This document shows, in pieces, positions 20,778-33,700 of a stretch of DNA of 45,511 nucleotides. Below the pieces are notes generated by a model that saw only the letters and a list, made by a program, of their open reading frames with translations, did no database searches and was not told where the DNA came from. The first letter of the stretch is position 1; every line of letters begins with the position of its first letter. Source of the DNA: Euprymna scolopes (Eukaryota; Mollusca; Cephalopoda; Sepiida; Sepiolidae); NCBI GenBank assembly GCA_024364805.1, contig CM044488.1, forward strand, positions 48,166,977-48,212,487. The letters run 5' to 3'. Position numbers and translations under genes: made by a program.

Positions 20778-20867
20778 GTGAAATTGTATTTGAATATACT
20801 AGCCAATTTCTTTTGTCTAGTTTTTCTCGTCCAGAAAATTGGCTAGCAGATACAAATACAATTTCAC
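20778..20867. repeat. Hairpin-forming inverted repeat, about 35-bp arms
   Basis: GTGAAATTGTATTTG...CTAGCCAATTT on the left and its near-exact reverse complement AAATTGGCTAG...CAAATACAATTTCAC on the right, with about 20 bases between. Next to a (GT)n tract. Likely a small MITE. Confidence 0.85.
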
Positions 20868-20877
20868 CACTAATATA

Positions 20878-20879
<2 letters not shown>

Positions 20880-20911
<32 letters not shown>
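20880..20911. repeat. (GT)n microsatellite
   Basis: About 16 GT units. Confidence 0.97.
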
Positions 20912-20912
<1 letters not shown>

Positions 20913-21171
20913 AAATCTCCAAAACAGTTACATAGTAAACAGCTGATGATCCCAATTTTCTGTTTAACAGTTTAAGCTAAGTTTTTTACTTGATTTCTCA
21001 TCGTTATATAGTTGAATCCCCTTTTGTAATTGTGGATTTTTAGTGGAACATAAGCTTATGCAAGTGCTAAGTTTGCTATGTAGTAGGTATTCATTTCAGC
21101 TGCATTTTTAAAATTTTATTTCAATATTTTTAGTTCCTCGACAAAGGAAGGATTGGACTTAGTAATTCACT

Positions 21172-21432
21172 CCCATTCATTTGTTCGTGTGGTTGTACTT
21201 TTCTCAAAACCATGCCTCGGATTTAAAAAAATATTTTACACAAACATTAGTCATGATGAAAGTAAATTTTTGTCAGAATGGATTTTCCAGGATAACTCTC
21301 CTTGCCCCCTCCCTAGGGGCGATTATAGGGGTAAACTTGCTCAAAAACATTCATTTGTTCACACTTTTCTCAATTGAATTTTTAAAAAATTTTGCACAAA
21401 CATTAGTCATGGTAAAAGTAAATTTTTCACTT
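21172..21432 (+). repeat. Diverged tandem duplication, offset about 175 bp
   Basis: ATTCATTTGTTC, ACTTTTCTCAA, then ACAAACATTAGTCATG and AAAGTAAATTTTT appear in the same order at 21174-21272 and 21349-21430. No coding role is evident. Confidence 0.75.
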
Positions 21433-22624
21433 GTGGAGGGGGACTCCACATGGTCGACTTGTTTTAATTAAATATTCAAAGCTTTAGACATAAACATATT
21501 GGTTGGTTGCATTCCAATGACCAAAGGAAAGAATCGGTCTACAATCATAATATTTTTTTTTTTTTGTAAATGCCTGTATTTTCTTCTTTACCATTTTTTG
21601 CACGCTTTGCAACCCATAATAATAAAAAAAAAAAAAACAGTATCCTTAGACTATTTGGCTGTTTGTCAGACATGATCTCATATCACTAAAAACCGGCACA
21701 GTGTTCCAAAAGAAAATGAAAGGAAGAAAGGTGCTTAACCAATTCATGCATAGTGGCCACCTAATTTTCTTTATGAATCAAACTTCCATATATAGTGGTA
21801 AACTAGTTGGGTACTATGCATAAAGATGAGAAAAGTGGTAAGGCAAAAACATGAAAAAAGTTGCTTTAAAAATGATAATCAGAGAAAAGACCTCCCTGTC
21901 CTGAAGACATCTGACACCACACTGGAAGGTTCTCAAGGTATTAGAACATGCAAACTTGATAAACTTCAAAGGCTACCAGTCACATAAAAACACATATCGT
22001 GTTTATTTTTCCTTGGTGTAAATAATACTTTTACAAAGAAAAGTCTAAATAACAATACTAAAAGCTTTACAGTTGGATGAAGTTCTTATTATTGCTATTA
22101 CTTTTGTTAAAACAAAAGCATGCACATAGCCTTAGAGTGCAGACTGTCTTTGATTTAAACTACACATATTTACCTCCTTTAAGAAAGAATGGCAGTGTTT
22201 TTCTTTTTTTTTTCTTTTTTTTGTTATATCTATAAAGTATAGAGCAATTTCTGTAGGAAATTTTAAATGGGAGAACTCAATGCAAAACAGAGCAAATATA
22301 AAAGTTAAAAAAATAAATCTGACATAGAAACAGGGTTGAATCATGACCACCGAGATATAGAAGGCCTGTTAACTGAAAAATGCCTTGTCAAACAATCACT
22401 GTCGATACTATATGAAGCCATTTTTAAAGAGATTTAAAACATGTTAAAAAATAAAATAAAAGGAACCCAATTCAATTAATAATGAAACTGAACTTTATTC
22501 AATATAAAATATAAATATTATATATATAAAATTATGTAATTTTAAAGCAATATACAATCTAATAATGATAAAACTAAATTATGAATTTAGGAAACAAACA
22601 ATTAAAGAAACATATTAAACACAA
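21433..22624. other. No gene recognised
   Basis: AT-rich sequence with short homopolymers. No structural RNA, LINE motif or inverted repeat was detected. Confidence 0.45.
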
Positions 22625-22745
22625 ACATTTCTTGGCCTTTGGAACAAGATCACAGTGTAGTATCTGTTCTGATGCTACACTTCACCTTTTCTGTCCTCGG
22701 TCAGTGGAGGAGAAATCTTTCATGATTGAGATTATTTTTGTTCCT
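22625..22745 (+). repeat. U2 snRNA-headed repeat, copy B (U5-like downstream part)
   Basis: TTTCTTGGCCTTTGGAACAA and AGTGTAGTATCTGTTCT (22628-22670) are the U2 5' domain. After the same breakpoint as copy A the sequence reads CACTTCACCTTTTCT, then GTCAGTGGAGGAGAAAT, then ATTGAGATTATTTTTG. The first of these resembles U5 loop I and its flank (TTTCGCCTTTTACT), the second the GTGGAG strand after the loop, the last an Sm site. Copies A and B share junction and downstream part but not flanks, so they are separate insertions of one chimeric source or a small SINE-like family. Confidence 0.65.
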
Positions 22746-23111
22746 ATCTAGAGTGCTCCTTATTGGGAGGCTGGATTTTCCCCACAAGATTATGCTAAAA
22801 TATTTAAATAACTATTACTTTAAATACAGAAATTATATTTAAAGTTTTGGTTTTCTGTTCTTCTATGTCCATTTTTTTTCCCATGTTTTTCATCAAAATT
22901 TGTAGCGTATTTTCATCAGTTACATGGTTAGGAATCCTATACTCCGCTATAGTCTTCATTTTCATATCAGTGCAGAATACATGAATACGAAAGTGAAGTT
23001 CACATAACTACTAAAAGACAATCATACCATAATGTGAACATTGGTTAAAAACTAAGAAAATATAGTAAACATCTACGATATTAAATCAAGGTGGTGGTGA
23101 ATTTGGAAGGG

Positions 23112-23430
23112 GGCATTATTATTATTATTTCGCTCATTAGGAGTTGTCTCACAGGCCATCATCAGTGATCACTCACTGGCAGTAACCTGTGGTGTTCCCT
23201 GGAGACCGAGTGACAGCAATTCCCCTCAGATTTCCAGTGTTCTCTACCTCTTGACCATTTGTGCAGATGATTGCACATTATCGCAACAGCCATTGTCATT
23301 GATTTCTCGTTGGCATCAGCCATTTCCTGGGGTTTGGGTAACAAAATGCCTCCCAAAGGTACCAGATTTGAACTGCACACTTTCAGTGGAGATCTGGTTA
23401 GTACTCTCCCACCTCGGTCTTTCCATCCTC
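23112..23430 (-). repeat. tRNA-derived SINE-like repeat, family 3
   Basis: On the minus strand the high-coordinate end has an A-box-like TGGGAGAGTACTAA and, at tRNA spacing, a B-box-like AGTTCAAATCT (23374-23364). A body of about 250 bp follows and ends at 23140-23112 in an ATA-repeat tail after CTCCTAATGAGCG. Head, body and simple tail support a SINE. A 93-codon minus frame runs through it but is unlikely to be a gene. Confidence 0.5.
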
Positions 23431-23629
23431 CCTGACCCTTCACAATTAGTTGGTGTGGTGCCAGTCGATGTCATCTACACCAGTTTTTTTTTTTTATTCT
23501 TATAATAATAATGATGATGATAATAATAAGGGTGCTTGTGCAGTGTACACATATGTATTTGAAATAGTATTTCCAAGTTAAATTAAATTTTTATGGTATC
23601 TTTTTGGGGGTTTGTTATACTATACATAG

Positions 23630-23735
23630 ATTCGAAAAAGTTGTCAAAAAAATAAATATGTAACAAATAAATGTTATCAAAGGCAAGATAAGTTACTTTT
23701 GTACTTAACTGAATAAGTTTTTAGTGTTTTTATTT
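23630..23735 (+). repeat. Fragment of the foldback family seen at 7790-8248
   Basis: AACAAATAAATG.TA.CAAAGG and CAAGATAAGTTACTTTTGTA match the left arm of that element (7835-7910), continuing with GAATAAGTTTTTAGTGTTTT. The inverted partner arm is absent, so this is a truncated copy. Confidence 0.8.
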
Positions 23736-23929
23736 TTATTTAATGTAAAATGTTTATTCGGTTGGAAAATCATACAATGTTTATCGATATATTTGAAAAA
23801 GACAAATGGCACCAAGCTCACTGTTGAATACGTTAAATTGGGAAAATGAGTCCAAACTAAAAAAAAACTATACAAAATAATGTTAGAAACACACTCAATA
23901 TATGTCAGCTTATGTCATGGTAACTTAGT

Positions 23930-24010
23930 TCACTGCATCTTATCATACAAAATTTCAGCCAGGTCAACCCAGCAGTTTCAGAAAATTGGAACAGATAGAT
24001 GGAGGGGAAT
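23930..24010 (+). repeat. Short RTE-like tail fragment
   Basis: ACAAAATTTCAGCCAGGTCA followed by ACCCAGCAGTTTCAGAAAAT and ACAGATAGATGG is a familiar wording of RTE/SINE 3' regions (fits 'aaatttcagg..aat..gttcagccgtttc..'). Recognised from memory only. Confidence 0.35.
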
Positions 24011-24603
24011 ATAACATAGATTAATTAATAAATTCAATACTTTTTATAGTGGAACTATATGTGTGAGTAAACGAGTAGTACACGTTTACACACACACGTT
24101 AACATGTAGATACTCAGAACCCAATATCTTGTAGTAGAGTATGTTACAAGGAACATAGGACAAGTAATGACTCAACTTACTTTTTCCTGTTGAAACAGCA
24201 ACATTTCTTTACGGGTACTTTCCCCCCAAAAATGTGATCGTGCTCCTTCTCTCTTATCTCTGTCCTCTCAAACATCCTCTGTCTGTGCACATATTCTTTT
24301 TTATAGTCTTTTGGTTTTTCCCTAACATGACGTTACTTTGTACCTGGCTCAGTGTCTCCACACTGTGTTACAATTAAGCTACATTCTATCACCATCACGT
24401 TCCACTTAACATCCATTTTATAAGTTGGATGTTTGCTTGTTTTTTTTGTTTTTTTTTATATTTAAGTTGACTTCTAAACTAGTCTATCTTTGGCCATGGT
24501 GTTATGTAACATAACCTGAATTGAAACAGATTTTCTTTGTAAGTTGAGAATTAATATCGTATAGAAATAAAATAACTATTTAATTTCATTGTTTCTTTTT
24601 CAG
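24011..24603. other. Region just upstream of the first coding exon
   Basis: No convincing TATA box or CpG island. A pyrimidine tract and AG at 24594-24603 stand right before the first coding exon, so a non-coding first exon may lie further upstream and the true promoter was not identified. Confidence 0.4.
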
Positions 24604-24612
24604 ACTACAGAA

Positions 24613-24716
24613 ATGTGGCGAATACTTTTTTGTGCAGCGGTTGTCGCTGTCACGGCGGCTGTTGACATGGAAACAATTTTATCAAATACGCAAGGATATA
24701 AACTGGATAAGGAAGT
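24613..24716 (+). CDS. CD109-like gene, coding exon 1 (signal peptide)
   Basis: ATG at 24613 opens a hydrophobic leader, MWRILFCAAVVAVTAAVDME, then TILSNTQGYKLDKEV. The exon ends with GT before the donor GTAAGT at 24717, leaving phase 2; reading on would hit a stop at once, supporting the splice. The start was chosen because it begins the only signal peptide in frame with exon 2. An AG at 24602-24603 may be an acceptor for a preceding 5' UTR exon. Confidence 0.85.
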
Positions 24717-27700
24717 GTAAGTTAGAAATCTTTTCTTTTTCTTTTTATTTACTCCAGGAAATAAAGTTTGTCTTGAATTGGAAGCCATGTTTAATGTCAG
24801 AAGAGTTTCCAATGGGTAGTTATTCTATTCTGAAGAATTCTCAGTGAGCAGCTGTTTTGTACAAGTTCTGGACTTTATAATTTTGCAGTCAAAGAGCAAA
24901 AGATCCTTCTTGTGTTGATGCAAAAAAAATTGTGTGCTGGAATGCTAAGAGATTTTATTTTTATGGAGCAATTCTAGTTTCTGATTGGTTGATAGCAGAT
25001 TGTGAATTAATTTGATTTGTCAGTTCCTATCAGCAGCATTTATAAATAGAATCTCCCAAATTTGAGGGAGCATACCCCCATCACTCGTCTGATGGGGAAG
25101 GTCTCCTAGCGGCTTTGGCTGCAGGGAGACAGGGTAGTAGTAGCAAATAAATAACTACCTCCATTAGATATCAAAAATATTGCAGCAGTTTGTTTAATAG
25201 CAAAGGAGTAGGTGATGAACATCCCATGTGATGTCACAGTTACGTGTGATTTACAACCTTGTTTTCTAGTCGGGCAGCGATAAGGGCCAATTGGGCTCTT
25301 TTCACTTACAACTGAAGAAGCAGCATTCACCCTAGTTGGGTTGAACTAGTTTCCTCCAAAAAAGGAAGTTTCATGGGAAAATCAAATTCACAAGCAATTC
25401 ACAGTTACTCATATATCCTTGACAGGGGAGATAACCATGTTAGATTTTTGCAGTTCGTGCTGAGAGGTGCCGACGTCCTCCTACATAGAGTGCCTGGTAT
25501 TCTCAAATGGTTACCCATCTAGTACTCACCAGGCTCAATGTTGCTTAACTTCAGTGATCTAACAAGAACCAGTATCAATGTGATTAAACCATATAGTTGT
25601 TTTCATTGTTTTTTTAATTTTGTTTTTAAAACTCTTTGCACTTAATAATACTCCCCCCCCCCATCAATTGTAAAAGTGATTTCTTCTTTTCCTGGCTTAA
25701 AAAATAATTGTGTAATGGAAACCTTTTTATTATAAAGAAAAAAAAATTTTTTAAATATCTAATGAGACTAGAAAATTATGTAATTATAAATTCAATGAAG
25801 CAAAAAAAAAAAAAAATGCAGAAAAGTTTTTTCACTCTATTAAGCTAGATAAATATACAGTTTTTTTTTTAATCTATTTTTATTTTTATGCAAAGATTTG
25901 AAGAGAAATTAAAAAAAAAAAAAAATTCCTATTGAATTCGGACCTATGGGTGTTGACAGATAAGAGTACCAGGAGGAATGTTCTATTTCAAACATTCTAG
26001 AAACCATTTTCATATCTTTAATCATTCAAACACTGTCATGCTTGAATATATGGTTAAGTGGCAGTTTTAGTCATTTTGAATTGCTTTAAAGCTTCACTGT
26101 TCACTCATTCTTCGACCAAATTTCAAACAATTATTACAGTAAAATAATTTTCAATTTTCGTTCAGTAATACAAAAATTATGATGAATTTTCTAGTGTTCG
26201 AAATTGTAAAAAATATAGGGAGATGAGCGTTTTTAATGACTGATTTCCATCGCAACCATGTTGCTTCAGCGACTACTGTTTGCTACTAATTCACTAATGA
26301 AAGAATGAGAGATAATTGGGGGGGATTTTATTGAAAGCAGACGAGTGTTGTACATTGTTGTTACATATGTGTTTATGGGGGCAAAAAGTAAGACTGAAAT
26401 TAAACAAAGAAAAAGTGAATTTATTGGAAGCTTGGAAAAATCATGGATTACAATAGAAAAATGCGAGCATGAAAAGTAATATGGTTAAGCTTAAACATGG
26501 AAAAGTAAAGAACTAGTCGTTAAAACTGGAAAAGAAAAGGACAAGATATTCTAGTAAAAAATATAATAAATTTATAACTTAAAATATTGCAGCATTAAGA
26601 ATTTTTTTAAAATTCAATTTATAACATTATATAATCAATTCTTAATGCTGCAATATTTTAGATTATAAATTTATATTTTTCTTTTCCAGTTTTAACTAGT
26701 CCTTTACTTTTCTATATTTAAGCTTAACAATATTACTTTTCATGTTCGCATTTTTCTATTGTAATAAATTATATATATATATTTTTTTTTTTATAGGTTA
26801 ATTGAGGTCGTAGGCAGCAAAGTGTTAACATTTTTGTTAATAATGTGAAATGTGAAAAAAAAAAAATTGTAAATAAGAATATCTTGTAAGTACGGTTTGT
26901 CTTAAAGTGTGGCCCATCTATATGCTCATAGCTTATGTAAGGAACCAACAAGAATGAAAGACAAAGATGCCTATTAGCCTTAATCTTAAACAGATTAAGG
27001 CTATCAGTAGTAGGAAAACAATCAGCAGGAAGAGTTCCACAAACCCGCAGTTCTTAGAAAGAAGCTTGTGCAATAAGAAGCTGGATTACAATGAGGTATT
27101 AAAACAGTGACTTGATGAAGATTACTAAACTAATGAATCAAACCAGTTGGAACAAAGGAAATGGAATAGACTACACGATTCTGGACAAATGCTATGATAG
27201 TATTTATAGAAAAGACCAGAACTAGCAACATCACGTCTGTGTGAGAGAGATTATATAGAAGAGAAAAAGCTAGGCCAATCAAATTAGAGATATGTAATTG
27301 AGTGTTCATTTAGGATCTCTTGTTATAAAATAACACTTTTATGAAAATTGTGCTTTGAACAAAGTTGTTGCTTATCCTGTGCCATTGTTATGGATCTGCT
27401 AAGCAATAAATACCTTGAGTTTGACCATTGTTTCAGGATTATTTTACTGGTATTATCAGATCAGGCTGTCTGAAGATACTGGATTCCTGACCTAAAATGC
27501 ACCAAACATTACTGTTTTTTAACGTTTTCGTTTTGTAAAACCCAATCATGTTCTGCAAAGTCAAAAACAAAACAACAATTTTCCGTTACAAAACAACCAA
27601 ACTAAACACCATGAATAAATATTTGAAGATATAAAAGAACATGAAGCATAAAAACTCTTTTCTCAAAATTACTGACTTCAGCATTAAATAACTTGAAAAG

Positions 27701-30700
27701 GGTTGATATGCTGTAAAACAAAGCGACCAAGATTTTTCGGTGTACATTGTCTTGAAAAAAAAAAAAAGGGCAGTATAGAAATGTGGTATGTTTAAATCTG
27801 GTTAAAGTAGTGACCATTCTTAAATGTGTTCTTGACTGGTTGGTTCACCTGTGCCTGGGTAAAAAGCTTGCAGTTCTTGGAAAGAAACTACTGAAATATT
27901 ACAATGACTAACATATAAATGAATACAACTTGTTCATAATGTTTTGGAATCAGTCGAGAAAGGCCATGCAAAGATAGCGATCTGTATGGGAGTCTGAGTA
28001 ATGACTATAACTATGAAAGGTGTCTGACACGAAGTGCATCAATTGTGAAAGCCATGGAAAAAAAAAAAAAAAATCGGACTGCATCTGACCAGCTTGTTGA
28101 CAAATAATGATTCAGGGGAAATAATTTTAATCTGGTTCAATAGAGATCACCATAATTCTTGAACCAATAACTCTGTATGATTTAGATTTAGAGAGTAGAT
28201 AGTCAACCTTGGGTTTACTTTTGGCAGCCTCGTAACTCTTGCTTCTCTTATTTTGTTCCTTTAGTCCTCACATTCCATGAGTGAGGTTTCTGATAAAGAG
28301 GGACGAATTTATATTTTCTGAGTTCGAATCTATCCATCTAACATCTGTCATTGACTAAGCGAAACTGGAATAGGGCCGACCACTTCCCTAGATGAGTTCA
28401 TAATTAACGGATACTCTAACTTAACATCTAAATCTGACCCCCAAGATCAGCATGGAATATGTGCCTACATTAAAGATGGCTTCTCATGTGGCAGGGATAT
28501 CTCTAGAGAAGATCTTAATTTACCATATATGTGCTTCCGGGTTGCACTTGCTTACACCACTGCATTTATATTTGCCCTCTATCGGCCCCATAACAGCGGA
28601 GTTACTATCTTTAAGAGCATATCTGAGAAAATAGACCACATCCTGTCTGCACATCCCATGGCTAACATCCACATATGTGGTGACTTCAACGTCCATAACG
28701 TGGAATGGCTGACCCACTCAAATAAGACGGACGATGAGGGGAGGTTTTGTCATGATTTTGCTATTGCTTATGACCTCACTCAGATTGTTCGCGAGCCCAC
28801 CCGTGTGCCCGATACTACAGGTCAATATGCAAGCCTCCTAGACCTTTTTCTCTCAACTTTCCCTGAGCTATGTTCATGTTCCGTTCTTTCTCCTCTAGGA
28901 TCATCCGACCACTCCGTCGTATCAGTTAAGATAAAAATGAGATGTAATAAGTCCCCAGACGTACCCTTCCACCGTACTGTATACCGATACTTCATGACTG
29001 ACTGGGATAGCTTCCGTACATTTATACCTGATCTACCTCTGCATTCCATGTTTAAAAATGGTGTGTCCTCTATAGTATCAGACCTGACCGAATGGTTAAT
29101 TGTAGGCATAGACCGATTCATACCATCTAAAAAATTCCAACAAAAACCTACCAGCCAGCCATGGTTCTGCCCAGAATGTGTTGCTGCCATCGCGCACAGA
29201 AATCACTTTTTCCATAACTACCAACGTAATAGATGCACTGAGACTAAAGCTGCTTTCAGAAACGCCAGCAACCACTGTAAAAGAGTAATAAAAATGCAAG
29301 AGAGCTATATGCCCAGGCTGTTAAATCCAAAGTAGCTGATCAGCGGCTTGGTTCCCACCAGTTCTTGCAAATAACAAATAGGATCCTGAACAGAAGTGTG
29401 CGTTCTATCCCAACCATTATCAACGGACCAGAGGTCATCTTCTCAGCTTCAGATAAGGCCAAACTATTTGCCAAAAACTTTGCAGCTAATTCTACCCTAT
29501 GTGACGAAGGCCATCAACTCCCCATATTTCCTCCTATAACACAGAACACGCTAGGTAACATACAAATATCTGTGCATGAGGTCACTAAGCTAATCAAGAA
29601 CCTTGATTCCAGTAAAGCTACTGGCCCTGATGGCATCCCAATCATAGTGTTAAAAAAGATTCAATCAGAACTTGCTCCCATACTTATGAAACTGTTTAAA
29701 CGATGCCTAAAGGAGAAGTGCTTTCCAACACCTTGGAAAACCTCATCAGTATGCCCTGTATTTAAGAACTCGGGTAATAAGTCATCTCCCTCTCAGTACA
29801 GACCAATAAGTCTCCTGTGTGCCATGAGTAAGTTGCTGGAATCCATATTAAATAGAGAAATAGTGAACCACCTCAGCAGAAATAATCTTCTTAGTGACAC
29901 GCAATATGGTTTCCGTTCTGCAAGATATACCGCAGATGTGCTAACGGTTATATCTCATAGGATTAGTGAATCTCTTGACAAAGGCTTCTTTTCCAGGGCA
30001 ATTGCTCTTCACATATCAAAGGCCTTCGACAAAGTATGGCATAAAGTCTTCACAAGATCTCCAGCTATGGTATAACTGGAAATATTCTCTCTATCATTAA
30101 ATCATTTCTCTCTGATAGGCTCATAAGAGTAGTGGTTGATGGACAAAAATCAGAGGCCTGCGGTATTAATACTGGAGTCCCTCAAGGGTCCATCCTGGGC
30201 CCAACTCTCTTCCTGATCTACATCAATGATCTCCCTAAACACATACTTAAATCATTCGTTGACATCTATGCTGATGACACGACCATCTACAGCAACACAT
30301 CAAAGGCTGTAAATGACAAAGCTTTCTCTGATTCTCTCTCCTCTGATCTCGAATGAGTGGTTTAGTGGGGGAAGATGTGGCTGGTTACCTTTTAATGCAT
30401 CTAAAACCAAACTGCTATCTTTACATCATCAACGCTCTGATCCCCATCTGGCATCAATTGAAATGGATGGCTCTCGTCTAGGAGAAGCCCCATGTTTTGA
30501 CAAGCTTCTGGGCTTGACCTTCACCCCTGATCTGAAATGGAACACGTACATCAAGTCTGTTGCCAAGGTCGCTGAAAAGATGGTGGGATCCTTCTACCGC
30601 TCCAGAAGATATCTCACTACTGATGCAATTCTCTATCTATATAAGAGCCAAGTATGTCCAAGGATGGAATACTGCTGCCATATCTGGGCAGGAGCTGCTA

Positions 30701-33700
30701 AAAACAGCCTATCCTGCCTTGACAGAGTACAAAATAGACTTTGTGGCTTAGTGGGGGATGCCCTTTTCTCTTCCCTGCAACCTCTCTCCCACAGAGGAGA
30801 TGTTGCAAGCCTATCCTTGTTTTATCGTTATTTTCATGGCAGGTGCTCGTCTGAACTCCAATCTCTGGTCTCCCCCATACCAAACTTTTACAAAAAACAC
30901 CCGTCTAGCTGAATCCACTGTCAAAAACTTTCCCTACTCTTTATCTATGCCTAAATCAAAACGTAGATTCCATGAACAAAGCTTCTTTCTTAGAACTGCA
31001 TGCCTGTGGAACTCTGTTCCGTCTGCCTGCTTCCCTCCTGACTACAACTTTGATGTCTTCAAGTCCAACGTAAACAAATTCCTGAAGAACCGCCCCCCCT
31101 TAAGTAGACACTTTAAATATCCACACTAACGTACTGTACTTACAATAACCCTTATCCCTGAGTGGCTTCCGGGCCTTGATAAGTGGTGACCACCTTGTAA
31201 AAAGAAAAAAAGACTAGTTTTTGAACTTGAAATATTTTTTATTTTTCTTAGCTCCTTTCATGAAGTCAGTTTATGTCTTAGTTGGAGTGATTTTCCATAA
31301 TTTTTTTATTAACCCTCACTCTTGTGTGACTTTTAGGCCTTGATAAGCTATGAATCCCTTAACAAAAATAATTTTTGATGTAAACCCTCTTATAAATCTG
31401 CTTTGAATGTTGTCAATATTAATTTGATCTCTTAATGAATATGCCTGTCCTTTTTTTTTTTTTTTTCATGTAGGACCTATTTAATTTCCATTCCACGGAA
31501 AGTGCGACCAAACCAGGTGATCCAGATATTTACAAGTATTATCCATTTGGAATTTGGGAATCTAAATGTTCGGGTTTCTGTTGTCAAAGATAATATTGAA
31601 TATGGAGGAGCTGTACTACAATTTAACCGACCTTCAAGTCGGCTTATGCAACTTCAAGTAAGTATATTTTTACATTGTTTGTGCTTTGATCTTTTCTTTG
31701 GTTAGAATATTTTTACAGCTGACTAAGATTCATCAGAGGTTTTTAAATAATACGTAAAACAATTTTTAAGGTCACATCGATAAAAGGATTTCTCCGATGA
31801 AAGAACATACTACATTTTAAGAAATGTATTTATTTTGGAAAATTTTACATTCCTAAAAAATAAATTAGGTACAAGGCCATTCAAAAGTGTGGGGAGGGGG
31901 GTCTATGGTTATGCTTGTCACTTTACTTGAGATTGTCTAGAATCCTCAATCACCATAATACTACACTTATTTCAGGGGTTGTCCTGCTAAAAATTTCTGC
32001 TTATAAATATTTGTCTCTATTAAATAACTTCTGAAAGCAATGTTGAGGTTACTTTTTTTTTTTTTTTTAAATGAGTGGAGTGATGATAGTAGGAAGGTAA
32101 ACCATTGGTTGATTTTTAGCCACGTGGGTCACTGATATAAAAGACATGACTCTGAACATACACCCTTTGTTCTTCCCTCTTTTCAAGCTGACTGGCGAGA
32201 TGACAATATGCTTGTCAAATCCTTTGCTTTTTTATCCCTTCTTTTCTAGTTTAATCACTGAAGTGACAATGTTTGTTTGTCTGCTACTTTTATTTTGTCC
32301 AGACAAGTTCTGTGACATATGGCTCATCTTGATCTTGGTGCTTCCAGATCAGATTGTCTGAAGATATTGGCTTTATAATGCACTAAGCATTGATGTTATT
32401 GCTTTTTCCATTTATCTTTGCAAAACTCATCTATGTTTTTGCAAAGCCAACAAAAAAAAACAAAAACAATTTTTCTCTATAAAACAACCAAACTAAGTAC
32501 CATGAATAAATATTTGAAGATATAAAGAACTTGAACCATAAAAACTCCTGCCAAAATGCTTGAACCCAAAAAGTGTTGATAGGCCACAAAATCAAAACTG
32601 CCAAACTAAATACTGTGAATAAGTATTGGAAGATATAAACAACTTGAAACATAGTAACTTGTTTTCAAAATTATTGGATTCAGCATTAAATAACCAGAAA
32701 AGGGTTGATGTGCCATAAAACGAAACAACCAAGCCTATACAGCTTAGTCAATTTGCTTTTTCATATTTCCACACATTAGTAAGTTTTGACACCAGCGAGC
32801 ACAAATAAATCCAGTTATATTTTTATAAGTACAGCTTTTAGTTCTTTTTTTTTCTGTTTTGTTTATATGTGAGAATAAGTAAGCAAAATTGGTTTTAATT
32901 AAAGATTAACAGCTGTTTCTTCATAGTCATACAATCAGAGCATTGGTAATTACAATCTGAATTTATAGACAAATGAATCTTCAGATTTACAGAAAAAAAA
33001 ACTAGTTACTGTTGAAAATTTTCATGAAAGCATCCATTTTTTTTTTTCTGATAAACATAGTGAATAATCCCCCATTCTATTGATAATAAAAAAAAAAATT
33101 GCAGATCATGTTTGCATATAATCGATACTTGCACAGAATTTGAACCAGACCTAACTCACTGTCCGCTCGGTTTTCATTGTAATCTGACATTAAGACACCG
33201 ATCAATTCGCAGCAAAGGAGCAGACGATCTTTGGGGAAAATATTGGGGGGTGGGGGATCAATGGGACCAACCGAGAGCTTCTTGACAGTTATCTTTTCGA
33301 GTTTATCTAGAAACAGAAATTTTCTAATGATCTTTTTGTCTCCATCTTAAACCATATATAAGAAAACTGCTTGATTGGGCTGGCGAAGTTTCTTCCACAT
33401 CCGCTGTCTTTTCTCACCCCCACTTTAACATCGTCTAATATGACCGTAGAAAAGTTTACCTAATCCTAAGGAAATATCCCAGCTGTCTTAATTTAATTAA
33501 AAAAAAAAAAAAGTAACAAAACGAACAGTTGCCCAGCCCTATCCCACTGAAAAAAAATATTTAGGCAAAGAAAAAAAATAAATAACAAAAAAGCTTACTT
33601 TACATCAATTACAAAAATAGATTAAAAAAATTCAAAATCAATATTAGATGAAAAATCCATAAAAAATGCTTTATTTTTAAACCTTTGTTAAAAAAAAATA

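Noticed and set aside
11764-20911. Regular short repeats as a CRISPR or satellite array
   Set aside because: They are microsatellites and diverged transposon units; no direct repeats with unique equal spacers exist, and the genome is animal.
23162-23505. Overlapping ORFs of 93 and 84 codons on opposite strands
   Set aside because: They lie within a SINE-like repeat with A and B boxes, and no protein family fits.
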